From Coraliomargarita sp. (GTDB lineage Bacteria; Verrucomicrobiota; Verrucomicrobiia; Opitutales; UBA953), in the NCBI GenBank assembly GCA_024638885.1, contig JAHEJL010000002.1:372001-436000 (forward strand): 64,000 nt of DNA, in the 5' to 3' direction. Shown here one piece after another: positions 33,939 through 42,584 of the stretch. Below the pieces are notes generated by a model. It did no database searches. It was given only the letters and a program-made list of their open reading frames with translations, and was not told where the DNA came from. Numbering within the stretch: position 1 is the first letter of the stretch; every line of letters begins with the position of its first letter. The translations under genes and the position numbers were made by a program.

Positions 33939-36662
33939 ATGGCCGAAATCCCCAAATCTTATGAGCCGCAAGGCGTCGAACAGCAGTGGTACGACCGCTG
34001 GGTCGCCGCGGGTTGCTTCAAGGGCAAGGTAGACCACTCCCGCGAATCCTTCGCGGTGATGATCCCGCCGCCCAACGTCACGGGCGTGCTCCACATGGGC
34101 CACCTGCTCAACAACACGTTGCAGGACATCATGGTCCGCCGCGCCCGCCAGGAAGGCAAGTCCGCCCTCTGGCTCCCCGGCACCGACCACGCCGGCATCG
34201 CGACGCAGTCCCGCGTCGAGAAGGATCTCCGCCAGAAGGAAGGCAAGACGCGCCACGACCTCGGCCGCGAGAAGTTCATCCAGGTCGCGTCCGAATGGCG
34301 CGACAAGCACGGCGGCATCATCCTCGGGCAGCTCCGCAAGCTCGGCGCCTCCTGCGACTGGGATCGCACCGTCCACACGCTCGACGCCGGCTACTCGCAG
34401 GCGGTCCTGCAGACCTTCGTCACGCTCTATGAGCGCGGCTACGTCTATCGCGGCAAACGCATGGTGAACTGGTGCCCGGTCTCCCAGACCGGCCTCTCCG
34501 ACGAAGAGGTCATCATGAAGCCCTCCAAGGGCTCGCTCTACCGCATGCGTTACGAGGTCGCCGAAATCCCCGGCACCTTCCTCGAGATCTCCACGACCCG
34601 TCCCGAGACCATCCCCGGCGACGCCGCCGTCGCGGTCCACCCGGACGACGAGCGCTACAAGCATCTCATCGGCAAGCATGTCTGGCGCCCCTTCCCGCGC
34701 GCCCGGATCCCGATCGTCGGCGACACGGCCGTCGAGAAGGAATTCGGCACGGGCGTGCTCAAGGTCACCCCGGCCCACGACCGTACCGACTTCGACATCG
34801 GCAAGCGCCACAACCTGCCGGTCAATGACGTGATGAACCCCGACGGCACGATGAACGCCGACGCGGGTCCGCTCGCGGGCATGGAACGTTTCAAGGCCCG
34901 CCACGCCGCCGAGAAGCTCCTCGAGGAGCTGGGCGCGCTCGTGAAGACCGAGCCTTACGAGAACACCGTCGGCTTCTCCGAACGCGCCGACGTGCCGATC
35001 GAGCCTCGCCTCAGCGAACAATGGTTCATCCGCTACCCGAAGATCGACGAAGCCAAGCGCGCCGTCACCTCGGGCATCATCAAGTTCCACCCGGAACGCT
35101 GGACCAAGACCTACCTGCACTGGCTCGAGAACATCCAGGACTGGTGCGTCAGCCGCCAGCTCTGGTGGGGTCACCGCATCCCGGTCTGGTATCGCAAGGG
35201 CGCCGACCGTAACGACCCGAAGAACCTCCACGTCTCCCTCACCGCCCCCGCCGACGCCGCGAACTGGGAACAGGACCCCGACGTGCTCGACACGTGGGCC
35301 TCGTCCTGGCTCTGGTGCCTCGCGACCATCGGCTGGCGCAAGCCCGGCGAGACGACCGAAGAACTCAAGCATTGGTATCCGACCGGCGCCCTCGCGACCG
35401 GCCCGGACATCATCTTCCTCTGGGTCGCCCGCATGATCATCGCCGGCCTCGAGCTGCATGGTCCGGAGAAGAAGACGCTCACCGACGACGAGATCCGCCA
35501 GCGCGTCCCGTTCAAGCGCGTCTACTTCAACGGCATCATCCGCGACAAGCTCGGCCGCAAGATGTCGAAGTCGCTCGGCAATTCGCCGGAGCCGCTCGAC
35601 CTCATCGCCAAGTTCGGCGCCGACGGCCTCCGCTTCGGCCTCCTGTCCATCGCCCCCAAGGGACAGGACATCCTCTTCGACGAAGACCGCGTCGGCCAGG
35701 GCCGCAACTTCTGCAACAAGCTCTGGAACGCCGCGCGCTTCCGCCAGATGTCGGGCCCGATGGCCGACAACTCGACGCTCGCCGCCGTGGTCAGCCGCAT
35801 CAAGGCCTCGCAGCTCGACGACGACGACTTCGCGATCCTGCAAGGCCTCGCCGAACTGACCGACAGCACGACCAAGAACCTGGAGGAGCACGAGTTCACC
35901 GCCTACGCCCAGGGTCTCTACACCTTCTTCTGGGGCGACTTCTGCGATTGGTATGTCGAAGCCTCCAAGGCCCGCCTCAAGGACCCCGCCCTGCTCGGCA
36001 ACTGCCTGGCCGTCCAGGACCTCGTCCTGCGCCAGTTCCTGCTGCTGCTGCACCCGGTCGCTCCGTTCATCTCCGAAGAGCTCTGGCACCTGCTCGGCTA
36101 CGGCGCAGAGAACGACTTCATCCAGAACCATCACACCGGCACCGGTGGCGATCTCCTCCGCGTCCTCCGCGAGAACGGCATCAAGCTCAGCGCCGCCAAG
36201 GTCGCCGACGTCGCCCTGCTCCGCGAATTCGTGGCTTCCGTCCGCGGCCTCAAGTCGCAGGCCAATCAGGCGACCCGCCGCGATTCCGTCATCACGGTCG
36301 TCGCCAAGGACGCCACGGCCAAGGCCCTCCTGACCGCCAACCGCGACAAGCTCAGCAGCATGGCCGGCCTCGCCGAGATCGGCTTCGCCGACGACGCGGG
36401 CGGTCGCACGGGCTCCCTGACGGCCCTCGGCACGGTGATGCTCGAACTTTCCGGCACGGTCGATGTCGCTGCCGAAAAGGTCCGCCTTTCCAAGGAACTC
36501 GCCAAGCTTGAGCAGGCGGTCGCCGCCGGCGCAGCCAAGCTCACGAACGAAGCCTTCGTCTCCAAGGCTCCGCCGAAGATCCTCGAGGGCGCGCGCAAGC
36601 AGCTCGACGAGGCCAAGGCGAAGCGTGACGAGATCGCGCGCATGCTCGCCACGCTCGGCTAA
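33939..36662 (+). CDS. valS: Valyl-tRNA synthetase
   Basis: Class Ia synthetase charging tRNA-Val, 907 residues. The HIGH motif appears in PPPNVTGVLHMGHLLNN (near residue 55) and KMSKS in GRKMSKSLGNSPEP (near residue 541). The editing domain includes STTRPETIPGDAAVAVHPDD, and RQLWWGHRIPVWY precedes the second half of the Rossmann fold. The C-terminal ~65 residues form the expected coiled-coil arm (KVRLSKELAKLEQAVAAG and following). It lies one base ahead of nagB; whether nagB is read through from valS or has its own start site is not clear. Confidence 0.97.
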   Translation: MAEIPKSYEPQGVEQQWYDRWVAAGCFKGKVDHSRESFAVMIPPPNVTGVLHMGHLLNNTLQDIMVRRARQEGKSALWLPGTDHAGIATQSRVEKDLRQKEGKTRHDLGREKFIQVASEWRDKHGGIILGQLRKLGASCDWDRTVHTLDAGYSQAVLQTFVTLYERGYVYRGKRMVNWCPVSQTGLSDEEVIMKPSKGSLYRMRYEVAEIPGTFLEISTTRPETIPGDAAVAVHPDDERYKHLIGKHVWRPFPRARIPIVGDTAVEKEFGTGVLKVTPAHDRTDFDIGKRHNLPVNDVMNPDGTMNADAGPLAGMERFKARHAAEKLLEELGALVKTEPYENTVGFSERADVPIEPRLSEQWFIRYPKIDEAKRAVTSGIIKFHPERWTKTYLHWLENIQDWCVSRQLWWGHRIPVWYRKGADRNDPKNLHVSLTAPADAANWEQDPDVLDTWASSWLWCLATIGWRKPGETTEELKHWYPTGALATGPDIIFLWVARMIIAGLELHGPEKKTLTDDEIRQRVPFKRVYFNGIIRDKLGRKMSKSLGNSPEPLDLIAKFGADGLRFGLLSIAPKGQDILFDEDRVGQGRNFCNKLWNAARFRQMSGPMADNSTLAAVVSRIKASQLDDDDFAILQGLAELTDSTTKNLEEHEFTAYAQGLYTFFWGDFCDWYVEASKARLKDPALLGNCLAVQDLVLRQFLLLLHPVAPFISEELWHLLGYGAENDFIQNHHTGTGGDLLRVLRENGIKLSAAKVADVALLREFVASVRGLKSQANQATRRDSVITVVAKDATAKALLTANRDKLSSMAGLAEIGFADDAGGRTGSLTALGTVMLELSGTVDVAAEKVRLSKELAKLEQAVAAGAAKLTNEAFVSKAPPKILEGARKQLDEAKAKRDEIARMLATLG

Positions 36663-36663
36663 G

Positions 36664-37404
36664 ATGATCGCCACCCGGCTTCACCCCGACAAGCAAAGCG
36701 CCGCGCAGGCGGTCGCCCGGGAGATAGCCGGCCTCATCGAGATACGCTCGAAATCGGGCAAAGCGACGGTGCTGGGCCTGGCGACGGGCTCGACGCCGTT
36801 GCCTCTGTATGCGGAACTCATCCGCCTCCATCGGGAATCCGGCCTGAGCTTCCGCTCGGTCATCACCTTCAACCTGGACGAATACGAAGGCCTCGGCGCG
36901 GATCATCCGCAGTCGTATCGTCGCTTCATGGAAGAGCACCTCTTCCGGCATCTGGACATCCCCGCGGCCAACATCCACATCCCTGACGGACTGACCAAGG
37001 ACGCGGCCGGTCATTGCGCGGCCTACGAAGCGGCCATCCGCGACGCCGGCGGCCTCGACCTCCAGATCCTCGGTATCGGGCGCACGGGACACATCGGGTT
37101 CAACGAACCGCCGTCGTCATGCGAAACCCGCACCCGCTGGGTCCACCTCGACGAGGTGACGCGTCGCGACAACTCCGTCTTCTTCGGCGACCTCAATCAG
37201 GTCCCGCACGGAGCCCTGACCATGGGCGTCGCCACCATCCTCGAAGCCCGACGGATCGAACTCCTCGCCTTCGGCGAAGCCAAGGCCGACATCGTGGCCC
37301 GGGCCATCAAGGAGACGCCCTCGGACGGCTGCCCGGCGACCTGGTTGCAGCGCCACCCGGCCTGCACCTTCCACCTCGACGCCGGGGCGGCGCAAGCGCT
37401 CTGA
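36664..37404 (+). CDS. nagB: Glucosamine-6-phosphate deaminase NagB
   Basis: Converts glucosamine-6-phosphate to fructose-6-phosphate and ammonia. The 246-residue protein has the phosphate-binding GLATGSTPLPLYAELIRLH, the catalytic FNLDEYEGLGADHPQSY, and the ring-opening histidine/glutamate motif GIGRTGHIGFNEPPS. The start at ATG 36664 is one base after the valS stop; the extended upstream frame overlaps valS. It is the first gene of the amino-sugar cluster (nagB, ROK kinase, PIG-L deacetylase, nucleotidyltransferase, NahK-like kinase, epimerase) and the only one leading straight to glycolysis. No nagA is present. Confidence 0.93.
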   Translation: MIATRLHPDKQSAAQAVAREIAGLIEIRSKSGKATVLGLATGSTPLPLYAELIRLHRESGLSFRSVITFNLDEYEGLGADHPQSYRRFMEEHLFRHLDIPAANIHIPDGLTKDAAGHCAAYEAAIRDAGGLDLQILGIGRTGHIGFNEPPSSCETRTRWVHLDEVTRRDNSVFFGDLNQVPHGALTMGVATILEARRIELLAFGEAKADIVARAIKETPSDGCPATWLQRHPACTFHLDAGAAQAL

Positions 37405-37411
37405 ACGCACG

Positions 37412-38797
37412 ATGGACGTCACCCCGCGTCATCGCTCGCCCATCGACCCGGACCTCGTGCCCGCGGCGCTCTGGACCCGCGCCTACCTGCGACGCTGCGA
37501 AGCCGTCGCCGGCTCCACCGACCTGACGATCGCGCTGCGTCGTGACGACGGGACCGCTTCCCTGTTCCGGACCAAGGTACTGGCCGCAGGCATCGACGAC
37601 GCCGCCACCTACCTCCACGTCGAGCGGACCCTCAAGTTCCTGCTCTGGTCGCGTGGCGCGCCCGAAGTGCATCTGGCCGGATCTTCCGCCGAGCAACTCA
37701 GCGCCAAGCTGCGGCGAGATTACTCGCCGGACGGCCCACGGGCCTTTGACGCGGAGTTCTTACGCAAGGTCTTCGAACGCCCCCTGACTATCCGTGCCAT
37801 CAGCGACGCCGAGCTCCCGAACGCCTCGACGTCCCACCTGCCGCTCGGGCGTAACCTCGACGGTTGCCGTATCGGCTTCGACCTCGGTGGCTCCGACCGC
37901 AAGTGCGCCGCCTTGATCGACGGCAAGGTGGTCTTCTCGGAGGAAGTGAAATGGGACCCCTATTTCCAGGCGGACCCCGCCTATCACCTGGCCGGCATCC
38001 GCCACTCGCTCGAACTCGCGGCCAAGCACCTCCCGCGCATCGACGCCATCGGCGGCTCCTCCGCGGGCGTCTACGTTAACAACAAGGTCCGCGTCGCTTC
38101 CTTGTTCCGTGGTATCACGGATCCGGCGCTCTTTGATTCACAGGTCCGGGACATGTTCCTGGACCTCGCCAAAGCCTACGGCGTGCCGTTCGAAGTCCTC
38201 AACGACGGTGATGTCACCGCCCTCGCTGGCTCGATGTCCCTTGGACGGAACGCGGTGCTGGGCGTGGCCATGGGCACCAGCGTCGCCGCCGGCTACGTCG
38301 ACCAAGCCGGCAACCTCACGAACTGGCTGAGCGAACTGGCCTTCGTGCCCGTCGACTACCGCCATGCCGGTCCGACCGACGAATGGTCCGGCGATCGCGG
38401 CTGCGCGGTCCAGTATTTCAGCCAACAAGGCGTCGGAAGGCTGCTCCCCCTCGCCGGTCTCGCCATGCCCGCCGGCCTGCGCCTGCCGGAGCAGCTGGAA
38501 GAACTCCAGCGGCTGATGGCCGCCGGCGATACCCGCGCCCGACAGGTCTACGAGGCCATCGGCATCGCCTTCGGTTACGCCCTCGCCCATTTCGCGAGCT
38601 TCTACGACCTCAGCTGCCTCCTGATCATGGGACGCGTCACGTCCGGCCAAGGCGGCACGGTGATCATCGAACAGGCCCGCGCCGTCCTGCGCGACGAATT
38701 CCCCGAACTTCGCATCGACCTCGTCGTGCCGGACGAGAAAGATAAGCGCCACGGACAGGCCGTCGCCGCCGCCTCCCTCCCACCCCTCCGACGATGA
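37412..38797 (+). CDS. ROK-family sugar kinase with N-terminal extension
   Basis: The ROK (repressor, ORF, kinase) domain begins near residue 150 with the phosphate-binding CRIGFDLGGSDRKCAALIDG. It continues with AIGGSSAGVYVNNKV, VLNDGDVTALAGSM and VLGVAMGTSVAAGYVD. A further 150-residue N-terminal region with no family I know precedes it, making 461 residues in place of about 300. The usual ROK zinc motif (C-x-C-G-x2-G-C) is reduced to GDRGCAVQY, so the metal site looks lost. There is no DNA-binding helix-turn-helix, so it should be a kinase, perhaps for glucosamine or GlcNAc. It overlaps the PIG-L gene by 4 bases. Confidence 0.8.
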   Translation: MDVTPRHRSPIDPDLVPAALWTRAYLRRCEAVAGSTDLTIALRRDDGTASLFRTKVLAAGIDDAATYLHVERTLKFLLWSRGAPEVHLAGSSAEQLSAKLRRDYSPDGPRAFDAEFLRKVFERPLTIRAISDAELPNASTSHLPLGRNLDGCRIGFDLGGSDRKCAALIDGKVVFSEEVKWDPYFQADPAYHLAGIRHSLELAAKHLPRIDAIGGSSAGVYVNNKVRVASLFRGITDPALFDSQVRDMFLDLAKAYGVPFEVLNDGDVTALAGSMSLGRNAVLGVAMGTSVAAGYVDQAGNLTNWLSELAFVPVDYRHAGPTDEWSGDRGCAVQYFSQQGVGRLLPLAGLAMPAGLRLPEQLEELQRLMAAGDTRARQVYEAIGIAFGYALAHFASFYDLSCLLIMGRVTSGQGGTVIIEQARAVLRDEFPELRIDLVVPDEKDKRHGQAVAAASLPPLRR

Positions 38798-39642
38798 TCA
38801 AGCTGAACCCGCTCGCCCGCCTCACGATCCCGGATGGCTCCCAGGGCCTCCCGGCGCTTGCGCGTACGACGCACCTCGGCATCGGCGCCCACCAGGACGA
38901 CCTGGAGTTCATGGCCTTCCACGGCATCCTCGCGTGCTATGATCGCACCGACCGCTGGTTCGGCGGCGTGACCATCACCGACGGACGCGGCTCTTCCCGC
39001 GCCGGCCAATTCAAGGACTGGACCGATGACCAGATCGCCGCCGAACGTATCCGCGAACAGGAAGCCGCCGCCGTCATCGGACAATATTCGTTCATCGCCC
39101 AGCTCGGCCATGGCAGCGCCGCGGTCCGCGACGCCCGGCAGACGACCGTCCGCGACGACCTGCGCGCCATCCTGGAAGCAGCCCGGCCGGAAGTCGTCTA
39201 CCTCCACAATCTCGCCGACAAACACGACACCCATGTCGGCTGCGCCCTCCGCTGCCTCGAGGCCATGCGCCTGATGCCCAAAGCCGACCGCCCCAAGCAG
39301 GTCTACGGCTGCGAAGTGTGGCGCGACCTGGACTGGCTGGTGGACGACGAGAAGACCGCTATGCCGATCTCCGCGCGCCCTGAACTCGCCCGCGCCCTCA
39401 ACGAGGTGTTCGCCACCCAGATCGCCGGCGGCAAGCGCTACGACCTCGCGGTCCTCGGACGTCGCACGGCCAACGCGACCTTCAGCAACGCGCATGCGAC
39501 CGACCAGGAGACCGCGATGCAATGGGCCATGGACCTGACGCCGCTCATCGCGGACGACCAGCTCGACCCTCTCGCTTACACGGTCGGCTTCATCGACCGC
39601 CTGAAAGCCGACGTCACCGCCCGTATCCGCAAATCCCTCTGA
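38794..39642 (+). CDS. PIG-L/LmbE family deacetylase
   Basis: Zinc-dependent N-acetyl-sugar deacetylase family protein, 282 residues. The metal and catalytic motif near residue 30 reads IGAHQDDLEFMAF (the family's A-H-P-D-D-x-E with Pro replaced by Gln). The second ligand region is HNLADKHDTHVGCALR. Related enzymes remove the acetyl group from GlcNAc-containing small molecules and chito-oligosaccharides. Between a ROK kinase and sugar-nucleotide genes, it could take the place of NagA. It is coupled to the ROK gene (ATGA), and the next gene follows after one base. Confidence 0.85.
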   Translation: MIKLNPLARLTIPDGSQGLPALARTTHLGIGAHQDDLEFMAFHGILACYDRTDRWFGGVTITDGRGSSRAGQFKDWTDDQIAAERIREQEAAAVIGQYSFIAQLGHGSAAVRDARQTTVRDDLRAILEAARPEVVYLHNLADKHDTHVGCALRCLEAMRLMPKADRPKQVYGCEVWRDLDWLVDDEKTAMPISARPELARALNEVFATQIAGGKRYDLAVLGRRTANATFSNAHATDQETAMQWAMDLTPLIADDQLDPLAYTVGFIDRLKADVTARIRKSL

Positions 39643-39643
39643 C

Positions 39644-40549
39644 ATGAAGCCCACCCTCCTCGTCCTCGCCGCCGGCATGGGCAGCCGTTACGGCGGCCTG
39701 AAGCAGATCGACCCGATGGGCCCCTCGGGCGAGACCATCCTCGATTACTCCGTCTTCGACGCCCTCCGCGCCGGCTTCGGCAAGGTGGTCTTCATCATCC
39801 GTCCCGACTTCGAACAGGATTTCCGCGAACGGATCGCCACCAAGTTCGCCGGCCGCATCGACGTAGGCTTCGCCTTCCAGACCATCGACAAGCTGCCCGC
39901 CGGCTTCGCCGTCCCCGCCGGCCGCGAGAAGCCTTGGGGCACCACCCACGCGATCCTGTGCGCCCGCGACGCGGTGGACACCCCCTTCGCCGTCATCAAC
40001 GCGGACGACTTCTACGGTCGCGACTCCTATGCGACCCTCGGACGTTACCTTTCCGCCCTGAGCAACACCTCGACCGCTTATGCCATGGTGGGCTTCACCC
40101 TGAAGAACACCTTGTCCGAACACGGCACGGTCGCGCGCGGCGTCTGCCAGACCGATGCCGCCGGTAAGCTGACCGACATCCAGGAGCTGACCAAGATCGC
40201 GAAGCTGGCCCGAGGCGCCGAACACCGCGGCGAGGACGGCAAGATCGTCGCGCTCACCGGCGAAGAACCTGTGTCCATGAACATGTGGGGCTTCACGCCG
40301 GCCATCTTCCCCCAGCTCGAGGCTGATTTCCGCGCCTTCCTCGCCGCGAAGGGCGGCGAACTGAAGAGCGAGGCCTATATTCCGATGTCCGTCGGCGGAC
40401 TGATCGGCGCCGGCCAGGCGACCTGTCAGGTGCTCCGTTCGGATTCGACCTGGTTCGGGGTCACCTATCGTGAGGACAAACCGATCGTCCAGGCCAGCAT
40501 CGCCCAACAGGTCTCCGCCGGCGCCTACCCCTCGCCGCTCTGGCGCTGA
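39644..40549 (+). CDS. Sugar-1-phosphate nucleotidyltransferase
   Basis: GT-A-fold NTP transferase of 301 residues. It starts LLVLAAGMGSRYGGLKQIDP, the nucleotide-binding G-x-G-x-R...K signature, followed by MGPSGETILDYSVFDA. The metal-binding aspartates are expected in VINADDFYGRDSY. Its sequence diverges from GlmU and GalU, so it looks like the less-studied group found next to NahK-type kinases. In context it would activate a HexNAc-1-phosphate made by the kinase downstream (2-base gap) to the nucleotide sugar used by the epimerase. Nucleotide and sugar specificity are inferred. Confidence 0.84.
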   Translation: MKPTLLVLAAGMGSRYGGLKQIDPMGPSGETILDYSVFDALRAGFGKVVFIIRPDFEQDFRERIATKFAGRIDVGFAFQTIDKLPAGFAVPAGREKPWGTTHAILCARDAVDTPFAVINADDFYGRDSYATLGRYLSALSNTSTAYAMVGFTLKNTLSEHGTVARGVCQTDAAGKLTDIQELTKIAKLARGAEHRGEDGKIVALTGEEPVSMNMWGFTPAIFPQLEADFRAFLAAKGGELKSEAYIPMSVGGLIGAGQATCQVLRSDSTWFGVTYREDKPIVQASIAQQVSAGAYPSPLWR

Positions 40550-40551
40550 AC

Positions 40552-41661
40552 ATGGGTTCTCCGGCCGCACATGACGCCGTCGCGATCGCCCGCGAGTTCG
40601 CCCTTGGCGGCGAGGTCGTCACGGCGAAGCCGTATGGCAGCGGCCACATCAACGATACGTACCTGATCGAGACGAACCCCGGCCATGCTCCGCATCGGTT
40701 CGTGCTCCAGCGCATCAACCACAACGTCTTCCGCCGGCCGGACGAACTGATGGCGAACGTCGAACGCGTCTGCGCCCATGCCCACGCCAAGCTGAAAAAG
40801 GCGGGCTTCGCCGATGCCGATCGCCGCACGCTCCGCCTGATCCCCACCACCGCGGGCCGTGCTTGGCTCACCGACCCCCTCGGCAACCGCTGGCGCTGCT
40901 ACCACTTCGTCCACGACGCGACCGGCCACGACGTCATTCGTTCGCCCGAGCAGGCCTACGCCGCGGCCAAGGCCTTCGGCGCGTTCCAAGCCCTGCTGGC
41001 CGACCTCCCCGGAGGCCGTCTCCACGAGACCATCCCCGACTTCCACCATACGCCTTCCCGCTTCGCTCGTTTCCAGGAGGCGCTGGCCAAAGACAGCCAT
41101 GGCCGAGCCGCCGCCACGGTCCCGGAGATCGCCTTCGCGTTGGCCCGTGGGCATGAAGTGTCCGTGGTCGTCGAAGCGCTCCGGGACGGCAGCCTGCCGG
41201 AACGCGTCACGCACAACGACACCAAGCTCAACAACGTGCTCCTCGATGACGTGACGCAGGAAGGCATCTGTGTCATCGACCTCGACACGGTCATGCCGGG
41301 TTCGGTGCTCTATGACTTCGGCGACCTCGTCCGGACATCCACTTCGCCGGCCGCCGAAGATGAGACCGATCTCTCCAAGGTCCGCATGCAATTCCCGATG
41401 TTCGAAGCGCTGGTCCAAGGTTACCTTGCGTCGGCCCGCGGCTTCCTGACCCCGAAGGAGAAATCGCTCCTCCCCTTCGCCGGCAAGCTGATCACCTTCG
41501 AGATCGGGCTGCGCTTCCTGACGGACTGGCTCGAAGGCGACACGTACTTCAAGGTCAAGCGACCGGGACATAACCTCGACCGCGCCCGCACCCAGTTCAA
41601 GCTGGTGGAATCCATCGAAGCCCAGTTCCCCGCCATGCAGGCGTTGGTCGACCGCTCATGA
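40552..41661 (+). CDS. NahK-like N-acetylhexosamine 1-kinase (aminoglycoside phosphotransferase fold)
   Basis: Kinase of the APH/choline kinase fold, 369 residues. The N-terminal lobe has GSGHINDTYLIE and RFVLQRINHNVFRRP. The catalytic loop is THNDTKLNNVLLDD (near residue 222), and the metal-binding aspartate is in CVIDLDTVMPGSVLYDFGD. This pattern (HND-T-K-x-N-N and DLDTVMPG) is that of the bifidobacterial NahK family, which phosphorylates GlcNAc/GalNAc at C1; database entries often mislabel such proteins mucin desulfatase. It sits between the nucleotidyltransferase and the epimerase, as expected for a kinase-uridylylation-epimerisation route. It overlaps the epimerase gene by 4 bases. Confidence 0.85.
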   Translation: MGSPAAHDAVAIAREFALGGEVVTAKPYGSGHINDTYLIETNPGHAPHRFVLQRINHNVFRRPDELMANVERVCAHAHAKLKKAGFADADRRTLRLIPTTAGRAWLTDPLGNRWRCYHFVHDATGHDVIRSPEQAYAAAKAFGAFQALLADLPGGRLHETIPDFHHTPSRFARFQEALAKDSHGRAAATVPEIAFALARGHEVSVVVEALRDGSLPERVTHNDTKLNNVLLDDVTQEGICVIDLDTVMPGSVLYDFGDLVRTSTSPAAEDETDLSKVRMQFPMFEALVQGYLASARGFLTPKEKSLLPFAGKLITFEIGLRFLTDWLEGDTYFKVKRPGHNLDRARTQFKLVESIEAQFPAMQALVDRS

Positions 41662-42584
41662 GCCGCCGCGTCCTCATCACCGGCGGCGCCGGCTTCATCG
41701 GCTCCCATCTCGCACGTCGGCTCGCCCAGCACGCGGAAGTCACCGTCCTGGACGACCTACGCAGCGGCTACGCCCGCAACCTCGAAGGCGTCCGCTGCCG
41801 TTTCCTCCAAGGCTCGATCCTGGACGAAGCCGCGCTCAGCGAAGCGATCGCCGGCGCCGAAGAAGTCTACCACCTGGCGGCGATGATCTCGGTGCCGGAG
41901 TCCGTCGACAAACCTGCGGAGTGCGCCCTCCTGAACACCGAAGGCACGCGTCGCGTGCTGGCCGCCGCCCGCAAGGCGGGCGCCCGCAAGGTCGTCCTGG
42001 CATCCTCGGCGGCGATCTACGGGGACAACCCGACGGTGCCGAAGGTCGAAACGATGTCCCCCGAACCGAAGTCGCCCTACGCCGAGACGAAGCTCGCCGG
42101 CGAACGGCTGCTCGAGGAATACCGTCGCGACCATGGCCTCGGCACCGCCAGCCTGCGCTTCTTCAACGTCTTCGGCCCTCGCCAGGACCCTCGCTCCGCC
42201 TACGCGGCCGCGGTGCCGATCTTCATCGCCAAGGCCCTGCGCGACGAACCGATCGGCATCCACGGCGATGGCGGCCAGACGCGCGACTTCATCCACGTAC
42301 AGGATATCGTCGGCGCGCTGACCTACGCGGCCGGCTCGGCCGACATGGCCGGCACCTACAACGTCGGCTACGGCCGCAGCCAGACCATCCTCGCGCTGGC
42401 GCAGGAGATCGTTCGCCTCACGGGATCGAAGTCCTCCATCACGCACCTCGCTCCGCGGGCTGGCGACGTGCGTCACTCGCTCGCCTCGACCGAACGCCTG
42501 GTCGCCGCCGGCTGGAAGCCCGAGTCGAGCGTCAGCGCCGGCCTGGCCGAGACGGTCGACTACTTCCGCTCGCTCAAGGCGTGA
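41658..42584 (+). CDS. NAD-dependent UDP-sugar 4-epimerase (GalE/UDP-GlcNAc epimerase type)
   Basis: Extended SDR of 308 residues. It has the Rossmann motif TGGAGFIGSHLARRL, catalytic SSAAIYGD and SPYAETKLAGERL (YxxxK), and the substrate loop RFFNVFGPRQDPRSAYAAAVPIFI. The last segment resembles WbpP-type UDP-GlcNAc 4-epimerases more than classical GalE. As last gene of the amino-sugar cluster it would interconvert UDP-GlcNAc and UDP-GalNAc. An alternative role in envelope polysaccharide synthesis is possible. Its 3' end overlaps the convergent gene by 11 bases. Confidence 0.86.
   Translation: MSRRVLITGGAGFIGSHLARRLAQHAEVTVLDDLRSGYARNLEGVRCRFLQGSILDEAALSEAIAGAEEVYHLAAMISVPESVDKPAECALLNTEGTRRVLAAARKAGARKVVLASSAAIYGDNPTVPKVETMSPEPKSPYAETKLAGERLLEEYRRDHGLGTASLRFFNVFGPRQDPRSAYAAAVPIFIAKALRDEPIGIHGDGGQTRDFIHVQDIVGALTYAAGSADMAGTYNVGYGRSQTILALAQEIVRLTGSKSSITHLAPRAGDVRHSLASTERLVAAGWKPESSVSAGLAETVDYFRSLKA

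Noticed and set aside
33924..36674. Minus-strand open frame of about 916 codons over valS
   Set aside because: Exact antisense of a confidently identified valS, with repetitive Glu/Gly/Leu composition and no motifs. The same applies to antisense frames over topB (13251-15884), lpdA (32257-33651) and the M16 peptidase (53348-55828).
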